DNA of 64,000 nucleotides. Origin: Arabidopsis thaliana (lineage: Eukaryota > Streptophyta > Magnoliopsida > Brassicales > Brassicaceae). Shown piece by piece: positions 49,392 to 61,686 of the stretch. The stretch spans positions 24,245,835 to 24,309,834 of the forward strand of contig NC_003076.8 in assembly GCF_000001735.4 (NCBI RefSeq), read 5' to 3'. The number at the start of each line of letters is the position of its first letter. Position 1 is the first letter of the stretch. The notes under the pieces are model-generated. The model saw nothing but the letters and a program-made list of their open reading frames with translations. It ran no database searches and was not told where the DNA came from. Position numbers and translations under genes: made by a program.

Positions 49392-52300
49392 ATGGATTTG
49401 GAAGCTAATTGTAAGGTATTATTGTCTGAAAGATCTATGGATGCTTGTTGGTTTATAATTTTTGTTGATTTGAACTTGTTATGAATGTGTTGATTGGTAT
49501 ATAGAGTGGATGTTTCAAAAAAGCTTTGCTTTTCCGTTTTGTTTATGATCTAGATTGTATTGCTGGGAGTAAAAAACGATCCTTTATCTCATAAGGGTTT
49601 TGGATTATGGTTCGTGGTTGCTGTTATTGAATTTAGTCTTGCTCTAGTTAAGCTTAACGTTGTGTTTTTGTTGTGGGTTGCAGGAAAAACTTTCATATTT
49701 TCGGATAAAAGAGCTCAAGGATGTGCTCACTCAGCTGGGACTTTCGAAACAGGGAAAGAAGCAGGTTAGTATCGTTCTCTAATCTTCCATTGGTCGTGAT
49801 TATGTTTGTGATTGTTTTGGAATGATTATAGTAGAGAAGATGATGTTTTGGGTGATAATTATTGCTGTCTTGAGCTATATAGCAGTTTCCAAGATAAATC
49901 TAAGACATTACCTTGCAAAGAGTGTTATCTGTTTTATTCTTTCACCAAAAAATTTAACTTCTTTTTGAAATTTTCTTGTGCAGGAACTTGTCGACCGGAT
50001 CTTGACCCTTCTTTCTGATGAACAAGGTTATATGAACCACTTGCTTTTGTTTATTCACGTTTTGGTGTATTAAGAGTCACTGCTAGCTCTGCCATCTTCT
50101 TCTAATAAGCTTCCGTTTTCATTCCCTACTGACAGCTGCCAGGTTGTTGTCTAAAAAGAATACAGTGGCAAAGGAAGCAGTTGCCAAATTAGTGGACGAT
50201 ACATATAGGTGAGTGCTCGTTTCTTTCAATAGATTTCTTAGGAGATGCCATGCTTTTTGTGGCGGTTCTTTGTTACCATTAATTTTATATTGTGTTCCAT
50301 AGGAAAATGCAAGTATCTGGGGCAAGTGATTTAGCATCAAAAGGACAAGTGAGTTCAGATACCAGTAATCTGAAAGTTAAGGGAGAGCCTGAAGACCCCT
50401 TCCAACCAGAAATTAAAGTTCGATGTGTTTGTGGAAACTCGCTAGAAACAGACTCAATGATACAGGTAATCTGGGATGAACTCACTGCGTTTATTCCTGT
50501 TTGAGCTGACTGTAGACAATTTCTTTGTATTTTATGGTCGATGGTGTGATGTATTTATCATTGATTACATTTGTGAAGTTTGGTGATACTTTCTGGCTGT
50601 AATTTTTGTTTTTTTTCTTCCGATTTCAGTGTGAGGATCCAAGATGCCATGTTTGGCAGCATGTTGGCTGTGTTATTCTCCCAGATAAGCCTATGGATGG
50701 GAATCCACCACTTCCGGAATCATTTTATTGTGAAATCTGCCGACTTACTCGAGCTGACCCGTATGTGTTTCAAGGATTTTACTTTTCCTGTCTGAGTTTA
50801 AGTTTGATATGTGATTGATTTTCCATCTGAGTTCCTCCCTCACTGCTTTATGATTCTTTCCTGCCATAACTGAAAAGAAAGACATATTTATACATTTGAC
50901 ATGCTTTGCATTCTAGTTTCTTTGCGTTTGATTGTTCTTCTTCTTCTAGTACTGTTTTCATAGTTGTCAATTTTCTTTTATATATTATTTCCTATCTTTA
51001 CATTAGCACCTGTGGATATCCTATAGCATGATTATTCACGGTTTTCCTACATGGTTTCCTTGTTCAGATTTTGGGTTACAGTGGCACATCCACTCTCTCC
51101 AGTGAGGCTGACTGCAACGACTATCCCAAATGATGGGTAAGAATTTTATATTCTTGATATTGCTATTGCTTTGAACGAGTGTACTTTCAGTGCCATTATT
51201 GTGTGAATTGGTACTTTATAAGTCACTTTGACTTTAAATTTTCTACTTGGAACTGGTATAAGACATTCATTCTAGTTTCAAGAATGACAATTGTTTCCTG
51301 GCTATATGCATAGCACCTGCTGAAGAAATACTGTTACTGGCTTTTGTTTGTACTAATACTCCGATCCAAAACTTTTCAGTGCAAGCACAATGCAGAGTGT
51401 GGAGAGAACATTTCAAATCACAAGGGCAGACAAGGACCTTTTGGCCAAACCAGAGTACGATGTTCAGGTTGGGTTTTGTAAACTACATTTAATATGTCAA
51501 GGTGTATCTACCTATACGTTTCTAACTGGAAATCAATTTTGTTTAGGCTTGGTGTATGCTCTTGAATGATAAAGTTCTCTTTAGGATGCAGTGGCCTCAG
51601 TATGCTGATCTGCAGGTCAATGGTATGACAATGACATCGACCAGAGTTTTAGTCGGTTGAGCATTTCCTTTGAAACAGGGGAATGTTGTTTTATTTCATG
51701 TTGCATAAATTCCTGTGGGCACATTCCATTCACATTCACATTGTCTTTATTTGTCTGTTATTCTGATCATACTCAATAAGACTGTGTATGTTTCTGATGT
51801 GGGATTCATGATATATACCCTATCATTTCATAGGTGTGCCTGTACGTGCAATTAATCGACCTGGAGGACAGCTTTTGGGAGTCAACGGCCGCGACGATGG
51901 ACCCATTGTGTGTTTTTTATCATCCCTTTTGAGTAGTAACCCTTTTGAATTACATATAGGAGTCAATCTCTCATACATTGAAAATCTAGCAATCAGTGAT
52001 GTAAGTTTTAACCATTTCATTTTACTATTTTGGCAGATTACATCTTGTATTAGGGATGGAGTTAACAGAATATCCTTGAGTGGAGGTGACGTTCGGATTT
52101 TTTGTTTTGGGGTCAGACTTGTGAAGCGCAGGACTCTACAACAGGTACTGATAACATATATGCATAAGAAACATTCAAAGATTTGGTCGTATATGTGGTC
52201 AATGAAGAGTCCAAACATAAATGTTCAAAAAGGAACGAAATTAATATTCTGAATACAAAAAGAAAGAATAAATTATGTTGGCGTACCCAAGAAAGTAATT

Positions 52301-54837
52301 TTGTGGAAGTTACCTGTGGTTACACACTTACGTTAAACTATTCCCATGTTATTTCCCACTCCCACTAAATCTAGAAAAGTTAGTCAGATTTCAAATTTCA
52401 CAGTCCTATTCTTCTTCCTATATTTCACGTATATGAGCCACTGAGCCTGGCCTTGTATGAGATTTGGTTACGGAAGTGTAGTCTGTCCTTGTGCTGCAAC
52501 ATTTATCCCTTTAATCAATATATTTATCACTTTTGTTGGTGTTCTTGTATACAGAGGAATTCATATTGTACGTTAATGATCTAATGATCTCCAAGTTGCT
52601 TATATATATACTCATTTTTGCATCTAGGTTCTAAATTTGATTCCAGAAGAGGGTAAAGGGGAGACTTTTGAAGATGCTCTTGCACGTGTCCGCCGATGCA
52701 TTGGAGGTGGAGGTGGAGATGATAATGCCGACAGTGATAGTGACATTGAAGTTGTTGCTGATTTCTTCGGTGTCAATCTTCGGTGTCCTGTAAGTTACTA
52801 ATAGCTCGTAGCCCAGTTTTTATACTTATCCTCTTCCTAGGGCTATCTTGCAGACTGAATTTTTTTTATTGTCTTTTCTGTTTGCGTCATTAGATGAGCG
52901 GTTCTAGGATAAAAGTTGCTGGGAGATTTTTACCCTGTGTGCACATGGGCTGTTTTGACCTTGATGTGTTTGTGGAGTTGAATCAACGTTCCAGAAAGGT
53001 AGGTCTACTATCCTTGTCTAGATATTGGGTTATGTCTCTTGTTTTCTGACTTTAGTTGTTCTGGGGTTTGTTAACATGCAGTGGCAGTGCCCTATTTGTC
53101 TGAAGAACTACTCAGTGGAGCATGTAATCGTCGATCCTTATTTTAACCGTATCACGTCTAAGGTATGTATTCTTATGGGAATTCAAGAATTCTTAAAATC
53201 TTTGTATCTACGCTTTTATTCAGTAGTTGTCTTCCTGCACGACAGATGAAGCATTGTGATGAAGAGGTGACTGAAATTGAAGTGAAACCTGATGGTTCTT
53301 GGCGTGTAAAGTTCAAAAGAGAGAGTGAGCGAAGGGAACTGGGGGAACTCTCACAGTGGCATGCACCTGATGGTAGCCTTTGCCCCTCTGCTGTTGATAT
53401 TAAACGGAAGATGGAAATGTTACCGGTTAAGCAAGAAGGTTACTCAGATGGTCCAGCCCCGCTAAAACTTGGAATAAGGAAGAATCGTAATGGCATTTGG
53501 GAAGTTAGCAAACCTAATACAAATGGATTATCTTCCAGTAATAGGCAAGAAAAGGTTGGGTATCAGGAGAAGAATATTATACCAATGAGTAGTAGTGCTA
53601 CTGGAAGTGGTAGGGATGGTGATGATGCAAGCGTAAACCAGGATGCTATTGGAACTTTTGACTTTGTAGCCAACGGCATGGAACTTGATTCCATTTCCAT
53701 GAATGTTGATTCAGGTTATAACTTTCCTGACAGAAACCAATCTGGCGAGGGTGGAAATAATGAAGTCATCGTTCTGAGTGATTCTGATGACGAGAATGAT
53801 TTAGTGATCACTCCAGGGCCTGCATACAGTGGTTGTCAAACAGATGGTGGACTTACTTTTCCACTGAACCCTCCTGGAATAATTAACTCATATAATGAGG
53901 ACCCACACAGCATAGCTGGGGGAAGTTCAGGCTTAGGTCTTTTCAATGATGATGATGAATTTGATACGCCCCTTTGGTCATTTCCTTCTGAAACTCCAGA
54001 AGCCCCTGGGTTCCAACTATTTAGATCTGATGCTGACGTTTCAGGAGGTTTAGTTGGTTTGCATCATCATAGTCCACTAAACTGTTCTCCTGAAATAAAT
54101 GGAGGTTATACCATGGCTCCTGAGACATCAATGGCATCTGTTCCTGTGGTTCCTGGCTCTACTGGCCGATCTGAAGCAAACGATGGCCTAGTTGACAATC
54201 CTCTTGCATTTGGTAGAGACGATCCCTCACTTCAAATATTTTTGCCAACAAAACCAGATGCTTCAGCTCAGTCGGGTTTTAAAAACCAAGCTGATATGTC
54301 AAATGGTCTCCGTAGTGAAGACTGGATCTCGCTTAGGCTAGGCGATAGCGCCTCTGGGAATCATGGAGATCCTGCAACTACAAACGGGATTAACTCAAGC
54401 CATCAGATGTCTACGAGGGAAGGTTCTATGGATACTACAACAGAGACTGGTTTGTTCCCTGTCTGAGACTAATGCTTTCCTGAAAACATCAAAGGGACCT
54501 AAAAATGTGGACCATGTTCTTGATGTTGCATTACCTTTTTCATCACTTTACTAAGCTGCTAGCTAGGTCTTATAAACAACTGAAGAAGAAATATCTGTTT
54601 TAGTTTCTATGTGGCGTATTTTGTCTTTGAATATGCTACTTTATATATGTCCATAGTCCATGTGGTATACTTACTGACTATTACTGCGTATTTGCAGCGT
54701 CGTTGCTTCTGGGTATGAATGACAGTAGACAAGACAAGGCAAAGAAGCAAAGATCAGATAATCCATTTTCATTTCCTCGCCAGAAGCGTTCTGTAAGACC
54801 TCGGATGTACCTCTCCATTGACTCGGATTCTGAGTAA
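49392..54837 (+). CDS. SIZ1: SUMO E3 ligase SIZ1
   Basis: Sixteen coding exons, the first of only 24 nt (49392-49415) and the largest 53246-54449, join to about 873 residues. Domain order is that of plant PIAS ligases: SAP (about 9-45, [18 protein letters not shown]), PHD finger (about 112-165, CVCGNSLE ... CHVWQHVGC ... YCEICRL), PINIT (about 180-340), SP-RING (about 360-425, RCPMSGSRI ... CVHMGCFD ... [10 protein letters not shown]) and the SUMO-binding acidic motif [12 protein letters not shown] near 600. It joins SUMO to nuclear targets in phosphate, cold, SA and ABA responses. If the donor at 54450 is not used, the frame adds GLFPV and stops, which gives an alternative C-terminus instead of the last exon (54698-54837). 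All zinc ligands I checked are intact. Confidence 0.96.
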
Positions 54838-55558
54838 TATTCTTCCTGATTTGTCTGTTCTGTTGTGTCTCTCTTGGGATGATTCGGTGTTCCTTTTGAT
54901 TCTTAACGCTATGCACAGAACAATGAACAGGATCATCAGACAAGACACCGGAGTTTAAACAAGATTTGCATAATTCTCTGTGCAGGCAAGAATTGAACCG
55001 GTATTGATATTTTCACTTGTATGATGTTGTTGACTCTCTCTTCAATATCGGTTCAGAATCTTGGCCTTGTCTGCTACACTGCAGGATGTAATTTGCAAAG
55101 CGAAGCACTGGCTGATTTAGTTTCTCTGATAGAAAAGAAAAGTGGGCACAGTGGTTCCGATTTAATTAGTAGTTTGTATACTCGAAATAGGTTTTTTTTG
55201 TGTGGACGATGATAAAATTACTTCGAAGCCAGGAGCTATAGAGAGATATAGCAATGTAAATTATGGGCTCCAAATTTTATTTATTAATTAGAAAAATTCA
55301 GCTCTTCTCCTCCATTGCAAATTGTGTTGCATGTGATTAACTTCATGGTTATGGTCAAAGCCAGAAGCCCAGAAGCATTATACTTCTCTGCCAAAGACAA
55401 AGAAGACAACAGTACTACATGATGCTCGTTTAAGGATATAACAACTGTTATAAGCTTAATCCTTGCGGACAATCCAATCCAATCCTTTCGTTGTTCATCC
55501 TGGACAAGTGTGCTCGTTGTATTCTGTTTATGTGCAAAATGATGTGGTTCGTGGTGTG
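54838..55558. other. SIZ1 3' UTR and flank
   Basis: No further gene seen. Part of this is the SIZ1 3' UTR, and the rest runs to the left target duplication of the mobile element. Confidence 0.5.
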
Positions 55559-56324
55559 TTAGACCAAGTCCAGCAATGGTTTTTAGTGGGTTTTTATGTT
55601 AGATTTCTAAGTAAAATGGGCCCAACAGAAAGAAAAACAGAACAATCCATTTAGGAGCGTTCCTAAAATTGGGTTTTTCGCGACCCAATAGAAACCCATA
55701 CGTGGCTTCACTTTATTGGGTAAAAGTTTTGACTCAAAAAAAACAAAAAAAACACATTCTTCTTCCTTCTCATTTCTTCGTGTTCCGACAGAGACTCCAA
55801 TTGGAATCGAAAAACAAACTCGGTTCTTTTGATTTGGAGAAGTTTCTGTTCCCGATTCCTCCGCCGATCACAATCACGGCGAGTCCTCATCCTTCTGATT
55901 CCGGTGGTGATGGTTCGAACTCGAAGTCTTCTTCCGACGACGAGTTTGTTAGCTTGGACTCTTCCACTTCTGGCTTCTGTTCTTCTTCCGGTAAGTTTTT
56001 TGATCTTATGCAATTTTTGGTACTTAATCTTATTTCAAGAAATTGAAGCTCAAGATTGTTTGATTGATTGGGAAAATTTGCATAAATGTAGGATTGGATA
56101 AATTTGTAAGTGTTGTTAGGTTCTGCATTTTGCAATAGATCGTTGATTGAGAAGCTGTTAAAAATCATTAGATGATGTGGTCTTCAAGTTTTTTTTGAAA
56201 AAGATCAGATCCGTTTCGTTGAAAAAGATGCAAAATTCTGTTCAGTTGTATGTGCGAGTGAGCTTCATTTTTAAAAAGTTTTTGATTCTCTCTAGTTAAC
56301 TTAAAAGTATCGACATGGGTTATT

Positions 56325-56400
56325 GATTCAATCACGTAATGATTCTCATACAATACATTCTGTATTTTATCATGTAATGATTCAATCACGTAATGATTCT
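56325..56400. repeat. 22-bp exact direct repeat inside the mobile element
   Basis: GATTCAATCACGTAATGATT then CT occurs at 56325-56346 and 56379-56400, separated by 32 bases, in the intron of the captured segment. Confidence 0.9.
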
Positions 56401-56497
56401 GTAGTTAACATAATGCAAGGTACAAAGGTGGTTGTTGTCAGTTTCAGTTTCAGTTTCAGGAAATGGATTCTCTTGTGTTGCCGTTGTTTTTACGCAG

Positions 56498-57120
56498 GAG
56501 TGACAAACACTTGGTCAGATTGAGATTTATGGCATTGGTTCTGATGTTGAGATGCTTAGAGAAGCTGTTTTGAAGAATGGAGGTGGGTGGCACGGGCATG
56601 GGTGGGTTGGTGATGGAAAATGGATTGTAAAGAAAGGTAATGTTAGCTCAACAGGAAGATGTTTGAGCTGCAGTGAGCAGTTAGCTTGTGTAGATACCAA
56701 TGAGGTAGAAACACAGAAGTTTGTGGATTCTTTGGTGGCTTTGGCTATGGAAAGGAAGGCAAAAATGAATTCATGTGAGTCAGATGTGGTCTTCAGCGAG
56801 TTTCAGGTTAGAGAAAGAATTGATGATTCCTTGATTCTCTTAGCTTGCTTATAATAAGTCTTGGACATTAAATATTAATGAAAGTTTACTTTTTGTTTAG
56901 TTAACTTTGATAAGCATTTAGAGATAGGTATAGTGCTTGGAGTTTCTACTGCGAATTGTCATCAATCTTGAGTATTCAAATGTCGATATTTATTGAATGT
57001 TGCTATCTTATTTGGCAGGACTGGCTTGAGAAACATGGAGATTACGAAGCTATAGTAGATGGAGCAAATATTGGGCTCTACCAACAAAATTTTGTAGATG
57101 GCAGTTTCAGTCTTTCACAG
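56498..57120 (+). pseudogene. Truncated PRORP (protein-only RNase P) fragment
   Basis: Two exons (56498-56806, 57019-57120) with intact GT..AG borders read GIGSDVEMLREAVLKNGGGW, then GKCLSC-like GRCLSCSEQLACVDTNEVET, LVALAMERKAKMNS and, after the intron, DWLEKHGDYEAIVDGANIGL. These match the zinc-binding and early NYN metallonuclease part of PRORP2/3, which remove 5' leaders from pre-tRNAs. The pentatricopeptide repeats are absent, and the sequence ends soon after the first catalytic Asp (DGANIG), before the other active-site aspartates. A stop (at the TCAGATTGAG step) separates it from the upstream captured exon. Keeping the introns means capture was from DNA, not from mRNA. It cannot encode a working nuclease, but it could be transcribed. 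Confidence 0.85.
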
Positions 57121-58065
57121 GTTCTCCCATCTATTTTATGTATAAAAATATCAACAAATTTTCTTTTTTTTCATTTTTTTTTTTGTTTTAGAAACCCACT
57201 TAAGTATTCCACCAATGGACCACCAAATCTTTAAAAACTCTAAAAAAATCTCTAAACTACAAAACTATCCAAATTTATTAATAAAAAATACATAGAAACT
57301 TTATTTAGAAACTAATCACTGGACTTGCTCTTAGTCCCATGATTTTAGAGAGACTAGCCTTTGAGGTTAATGTGGGAAACTTTTGTTCCTATAGCAGTTC
57401 CTTATGTTCGAATGTCATGTATCATATCATATGATTGGTTTATTCATTCCAAAGAATGATTTCGTGAGGTTTTGTTTTTGTATCAAAATATTGATTTTCC
57501 GTGGTATATTTAACGCATTTTTATTTTCAAGATCAATCAATTAATTTATGCTTTTAAATTTACAATAAATCAAAGTACATCATTTATTATTTTCAAGATA
57601 AGTGGAGCAAAAAGCAACTTGAGATTAACTTTTTAAAAGATATAGCACAAAAATAATTAATCAAAATATATAATTTATAATTTTCTAAATCTTGGTGAAA
57701 AACTCAGGAATTCATTATTTTAGGGAGTAATAATATAAAATATTGTATGATTTTCTTCTATATGATTTATTAATTATTTTAATTGGAATTGCATCTCGGC
57801 AATGACACAACGATGATTCTAGCAAATACCGCTAGGTTATTAGTCATGGTCTAAAGACTTCAATATTTTATATTATTTTTTTACATTTTATTTGATTAAA
57901 CTAAAACCATTTGTATTTTTATTTTACATACTAATAAATATGTTACCAAAGAGTATAAAAGGTCTTTCAATTATGTGTATATATTAGTGAATTTTTCTAA
58001 TCCTTTGGCAGTTTTCTATAAATAATATTTCTTAAAGTACGCAAATATGTTTATATAGCAAACAG

Positions 58066-58390
58066 TTCTCAAAAATATCACACTTAAGTTTGATCTTTCA
58101 AAAATACTACTTAAGTTTTTGGTTTTCCAAAAATATCACAAAACTAAATTAAATTTTCAACTTTCAAATCCTAACCTTAAACACTAAAATCCTACCCTTA
58201 AAAACTACACCCTAAATCTAAAATAGGTAACCCAAACCTAAAATTTTAAATTTTGAACTCTTGGACATCAATTTGTTGTTTTGTGGTATTTTTGAAAAAC
58301 AAATTTTTTTTGGTAGTATCTTTGAAATATTAAACTAATAGTGACATTTTTGGCAACAAAACTTAAAAAATGTGGTATTTTGAAGAATTT
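58066..58390. mobile_element. Foldback-type MITE remnant
   Basis: The left TTCTCAAAAATATCACACTT and the inverted right TTCTTCAAAATACCACATTT are similar and continue into AAGTTT on both sides. Related words (AAAAATACTAC, AAAAATATCAC) recur inside, and the middle carries CTAAAC/CCTAAA-like runs. No clear target duplication was found. The class is uncertain. Confidence 0.5.
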
Positions 58391-59097
58391 ATCTTATATA
58401 ACAAATATACAAATTAATAATTACTGCAAAAGTAGTTTGTCTCGTCTAAATTTTATGGATTATATTTGTAGAAAATTATTGTTTCCTTTTTTAAATTATT
58501 TGGTATATTAACTATTTAAAAGTTTCATAAATAAGAATTTTAAGATATTTAGTTCAATCACATATTTCTAAAGATCTCATATATATTTATTATTTTATGA
58601 TATCAGTATAACTATATTTACCATAATATTTATAACTCTAAAATCAATTTCAGAAAATATACCAATTAACTATCAAAAATAATAAGTTAACAAAAATCAT
58701 TGTACCTCAGATAAAACTTTAATACTGTAATCAATACTGAAAGTTTTTAAGATTAATCAATTCTATCTAGTTCAGTATTATGATAAGATTCTTTTAAAGA
58801 TCACTATTTTATGCATACTTTAATAAACATGCCCGTATTATATTATCATCGGTAAAATAATTTTAATTGGAGATATTATCTGAAACAACTACCATTTCAC
58901 TATTTTTGGATGACATTTACATTCTACATAGATAAGTTGAATATTTCATATTAATTACTATATAATTGATATTTTGTGTAATTTAAGAGAATCTGGCTTC
59001 AAATTATCAAAAAATAATAAAGTCATTCAAATAATTTTTATCAATCCATCAAATGAGATAGGGGAGCTATAAATATTATTGGAAATAAGATATCACC

Positions 59098-60000
59098 ATT
59101 TTATCATAAATATATGTTATTATCAGTAACAAATTTATCGCCAATAACAATAGAGGAATGTATTCCATTATTATTTTAAAAACAGAGTTAGTAAGTAATG
59201 TAACGGCATATATCTATTGTCAATTTATCAGAAATAATAATGAATTTGGAATGGTCTTCATATTCTATATAACGGTCCAAACAAAATAATTCTATCTTAA
59301 AGCTCTCAAAATTATAGTGTTATCTCATGGTATCCGTTTTTGACGATTTTCATTTTTTCTGTATTTATCACATAAATAACTAAGTTTTCTATATTCATAA
59401 AGGAACATTATTTAGTGCAAAATTCATAAACTCATTTCATCCGATAAACAATATATCGAATGTTTTTCCTTGAATCTAATCTTTTATAATATACTCTCTT
59501 AAAATAAATATATAAATAAACTATTTTTAGATGATAATTACATCATATAAAGGTTAGTGTGTATATATATATAAAGAGAGAAGGATATATGTGTATGGAA
59601 CACAAAGAAATAGTTCATAGTCATGCCGGGCTTAATCATATATATATCTCAAACCTATCACAATTGTGGCCGAGTTGCTAGAATCACATAACAATTTTAT
59701 CATAAATATTTTTCATTAGTGATAACAAATCAATCGCTAATAACGTAAGAAAAATATGTTCTATCTAAAAAGTAGCAAAGAATATGATTGCATAAATAAT
59801 GTAACGGAGTATATTTGTTACAACAATTGCTAAAAAAATCATACAATCATTTTATCATAAATAGTTTTCATTATCGATAATAGATCAATCACCAATAACG
59901 AGAGAATACATAAGAAGACCCTTTAACAAAAAAAAACGAGAGAATACATGTTTTACTTTAGAAAATAGCGACAAATAATTTCAGATAACAATATAACGAT
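59098..60000. repeat. Degenerate repeat, at least three copies
   Basis: Copies at about 59098-59225, 59692-59843 and 59844-60000 each start with ATTTTATCATAAATA, then TTCATTA..GATAACA, ATC..CCAATAACG and, about 80 bases later, AATGTAACGG or AATATAACG. The last two copies are adjacent; the first lies about 0.6 kb upstream. The last copy also has ACGAGAGAATACAT twice (about 59899 and 59936). Confidence 0.7.
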
Positions 60001-60494
60001 TTTTTAATATATTAAAATATGAGATTAAGTTTAGAATATTAAACAATTAACGAAAATGATGTATCAGTAAATCAAAAACATATTGACCATATTACGCTTG
60101 TTACTTGTTAGTAATTTTTTTTACGCCGCCATTTTTGTTGCTATATTTAAAAAAAATATTCCAATAATATTACTATTAGATATGAAAAGATCACTACTAA
60201 TTAAAGGTGGATCTTTCTGGCAGATTTGGATACATTGTACAAATGAAATGAGAAGATAATAGTCAAATAAATTTGTATTGCATACCATATATTGATTGAA
60301 TATTAAGATTATGAAATGTTACAAAAATAGTAAAATTCAAATTCAAATAAAAATATAATAAATCAAAGTTGAAATTTACTCATAGACAACTCAAATATTA
60401 ATTATTTGGTTTGTAATATTCTGCTATAAATACATGAGCATTTTCATTCTACAAACACCAATCCTATATTTTAGCTTCTCAAATATCACTAAAA

Positions 60495-61686
60495 ATGGTG
60501 AAAAAAAGCAAAGGTCGTCAAAAAATAGAGATGGTCAAAATGAAAAATGAAAGTAACCTTCAAGTTACTTTTTCAAAAAGAAGATCTGGACTTTTCAAAA
60601 AGGCTAGTGAGCTTTGCACACTTTGTGGTGCAGAAGTGGCCATAGTTGTGTTCTCACCTGGTCGAAAAGTCTTTTCTTTTGGTCATCCAAATGTTGATTC
60701 TGTAATTGATCGATTCATAAACAATAACCCTCTACCTCCTCACCAACACAACAACATGCAACTTAGAGAAACTCGTCGAAATTCGATTGTTCAGGATCTG
60801 AATAATCATCTTACTCAGGTAATCTTACTCTTATTTTTAAGTATGATTAAAACAAAATAGTGTTTTCTATGAATCATAAAACCCAAATTTCTATGGTTAA
60901 ATTCTTTTTTTATTTAATATATATAAGTAAAAGTTTTCGCAGGTGAATAAATAATATATAAAAAACATTAGACAGTCTTTTTCTCCATAACTAGAATAGA
61001 TTTATATCCTAATAGTATGTTAGATAAAAATGCCGATGAAATGTTATAGAATCATATGGTATGAAAATTAATAATATTATTGGTGTTTTTATTTGTATAT
61101 ATATTTGCAGGTGTTGAGTCAATTAGAAACAGAGAAAAAGAAGTACGACGAGTTAAAGAAAATAAGAGAAAAGACAAAAGCCCTTGGGAATTGGTGGGAA
61201 GATCCCGTTGAGGAACTTGCGTTATCTCAACTCGAGGGGTTCAAAGGTAATCTTGAAAATTTGAAGAAAGTAGTTACAGTCGAAGCTTCCAGATTTTTTC
61301 AGGCAAATGTTCCAAACTTCTATGTGGGAAGTTCTAGTAATAATGCTGCTTTTGGGATTGATGATGGTAGTCATATCAACCCTGATATGGATCTCTTTAG
61401 CCAAAGAAGAATGATGGACATAAATGCCTTCAACTACAACCAGAACCAAATTCACCCTAATCATGCATTACCACCCTTTGGAAACAATGCTTATGGTATT
61501 AATGAAGGGTTTGTTCCAGAATACAATGTGAACTTCAGACCAGAGTATAACCCAAACCAAAACCAAATCCAAAACCAAAATCAAGTTCAAATCCAAATCC
61601 AAAACCAGAGTTTTAAGAGAGAAAACATCTCTGAATATGAACATCATCATGGTTATCCTCCCCAGTCTAGATCTGATTACTATTAA
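60495..61686 (+). CDS. AGL62: MADS-box transcription factor AGAMOUS-LIKE 62
   Basis: Two exons (60495-60818, 61111-61686) give 299 residues. The type I (M-alpha) MADS domain is at about 1-66: [56 protein letters not shown] coiled-coil part follows ([17 protein letters not shown]). There is no K-box, as usual for type I. The C-terminus is Asn/Gln-rich, with an [16 protein letters not shown] run at about 270-285. AGL62 keeps the endosperm syncytial and delays its cellularisation, acting with PHE1-class MADS proteins and regulated by FIS-PRC2; this is established knowledge. The start ATG is the first in frame and matches the family. The repeats upstream could matter for its endosperm expression; that is an inference. 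Confidence 0.95.

Larger units (their letters stand above)
55562..57330. mobile_element. Pack-type TIR transposon carrying PRORP gene fragments
   Basis: The left end GACCAAGTCCAGCAATGG and the inverted right end GAGCAAGTCCAGTGATTAG match at about 14 of 18 positions. Both are flanked by TTA (55559-55561, 57331-57333), a 3-bp target duplication as in PIF/Harbinger elements. Internal subterminal blocks repeat GTGGGTTT and ACCCAATAGAAACCC. Between the ends are intron-containing host sequences: a leader-like exon ending 55988 at GTAAGT, and exons 56498-56806 and 57019-57120 with clear PRORP similarity. There is no transposase frame, so mobilisation must have been in trans. TIR classification is by eye; the family name is an inference. 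Confidence 0.6.
57334..60494. other. AT-rich, repeat-rich spacer upstream of AGL62
   Basis: About 3.2 kb, extremely AT-rich, with no coding potential. It holds a foldback element (58066-58390) and a degenerate repeat (59098-60000), listed separately, plus the AGL62 promoter at the right end (TATA-like CTATAAATA at about 60424-60432). Confidence 0.55.
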
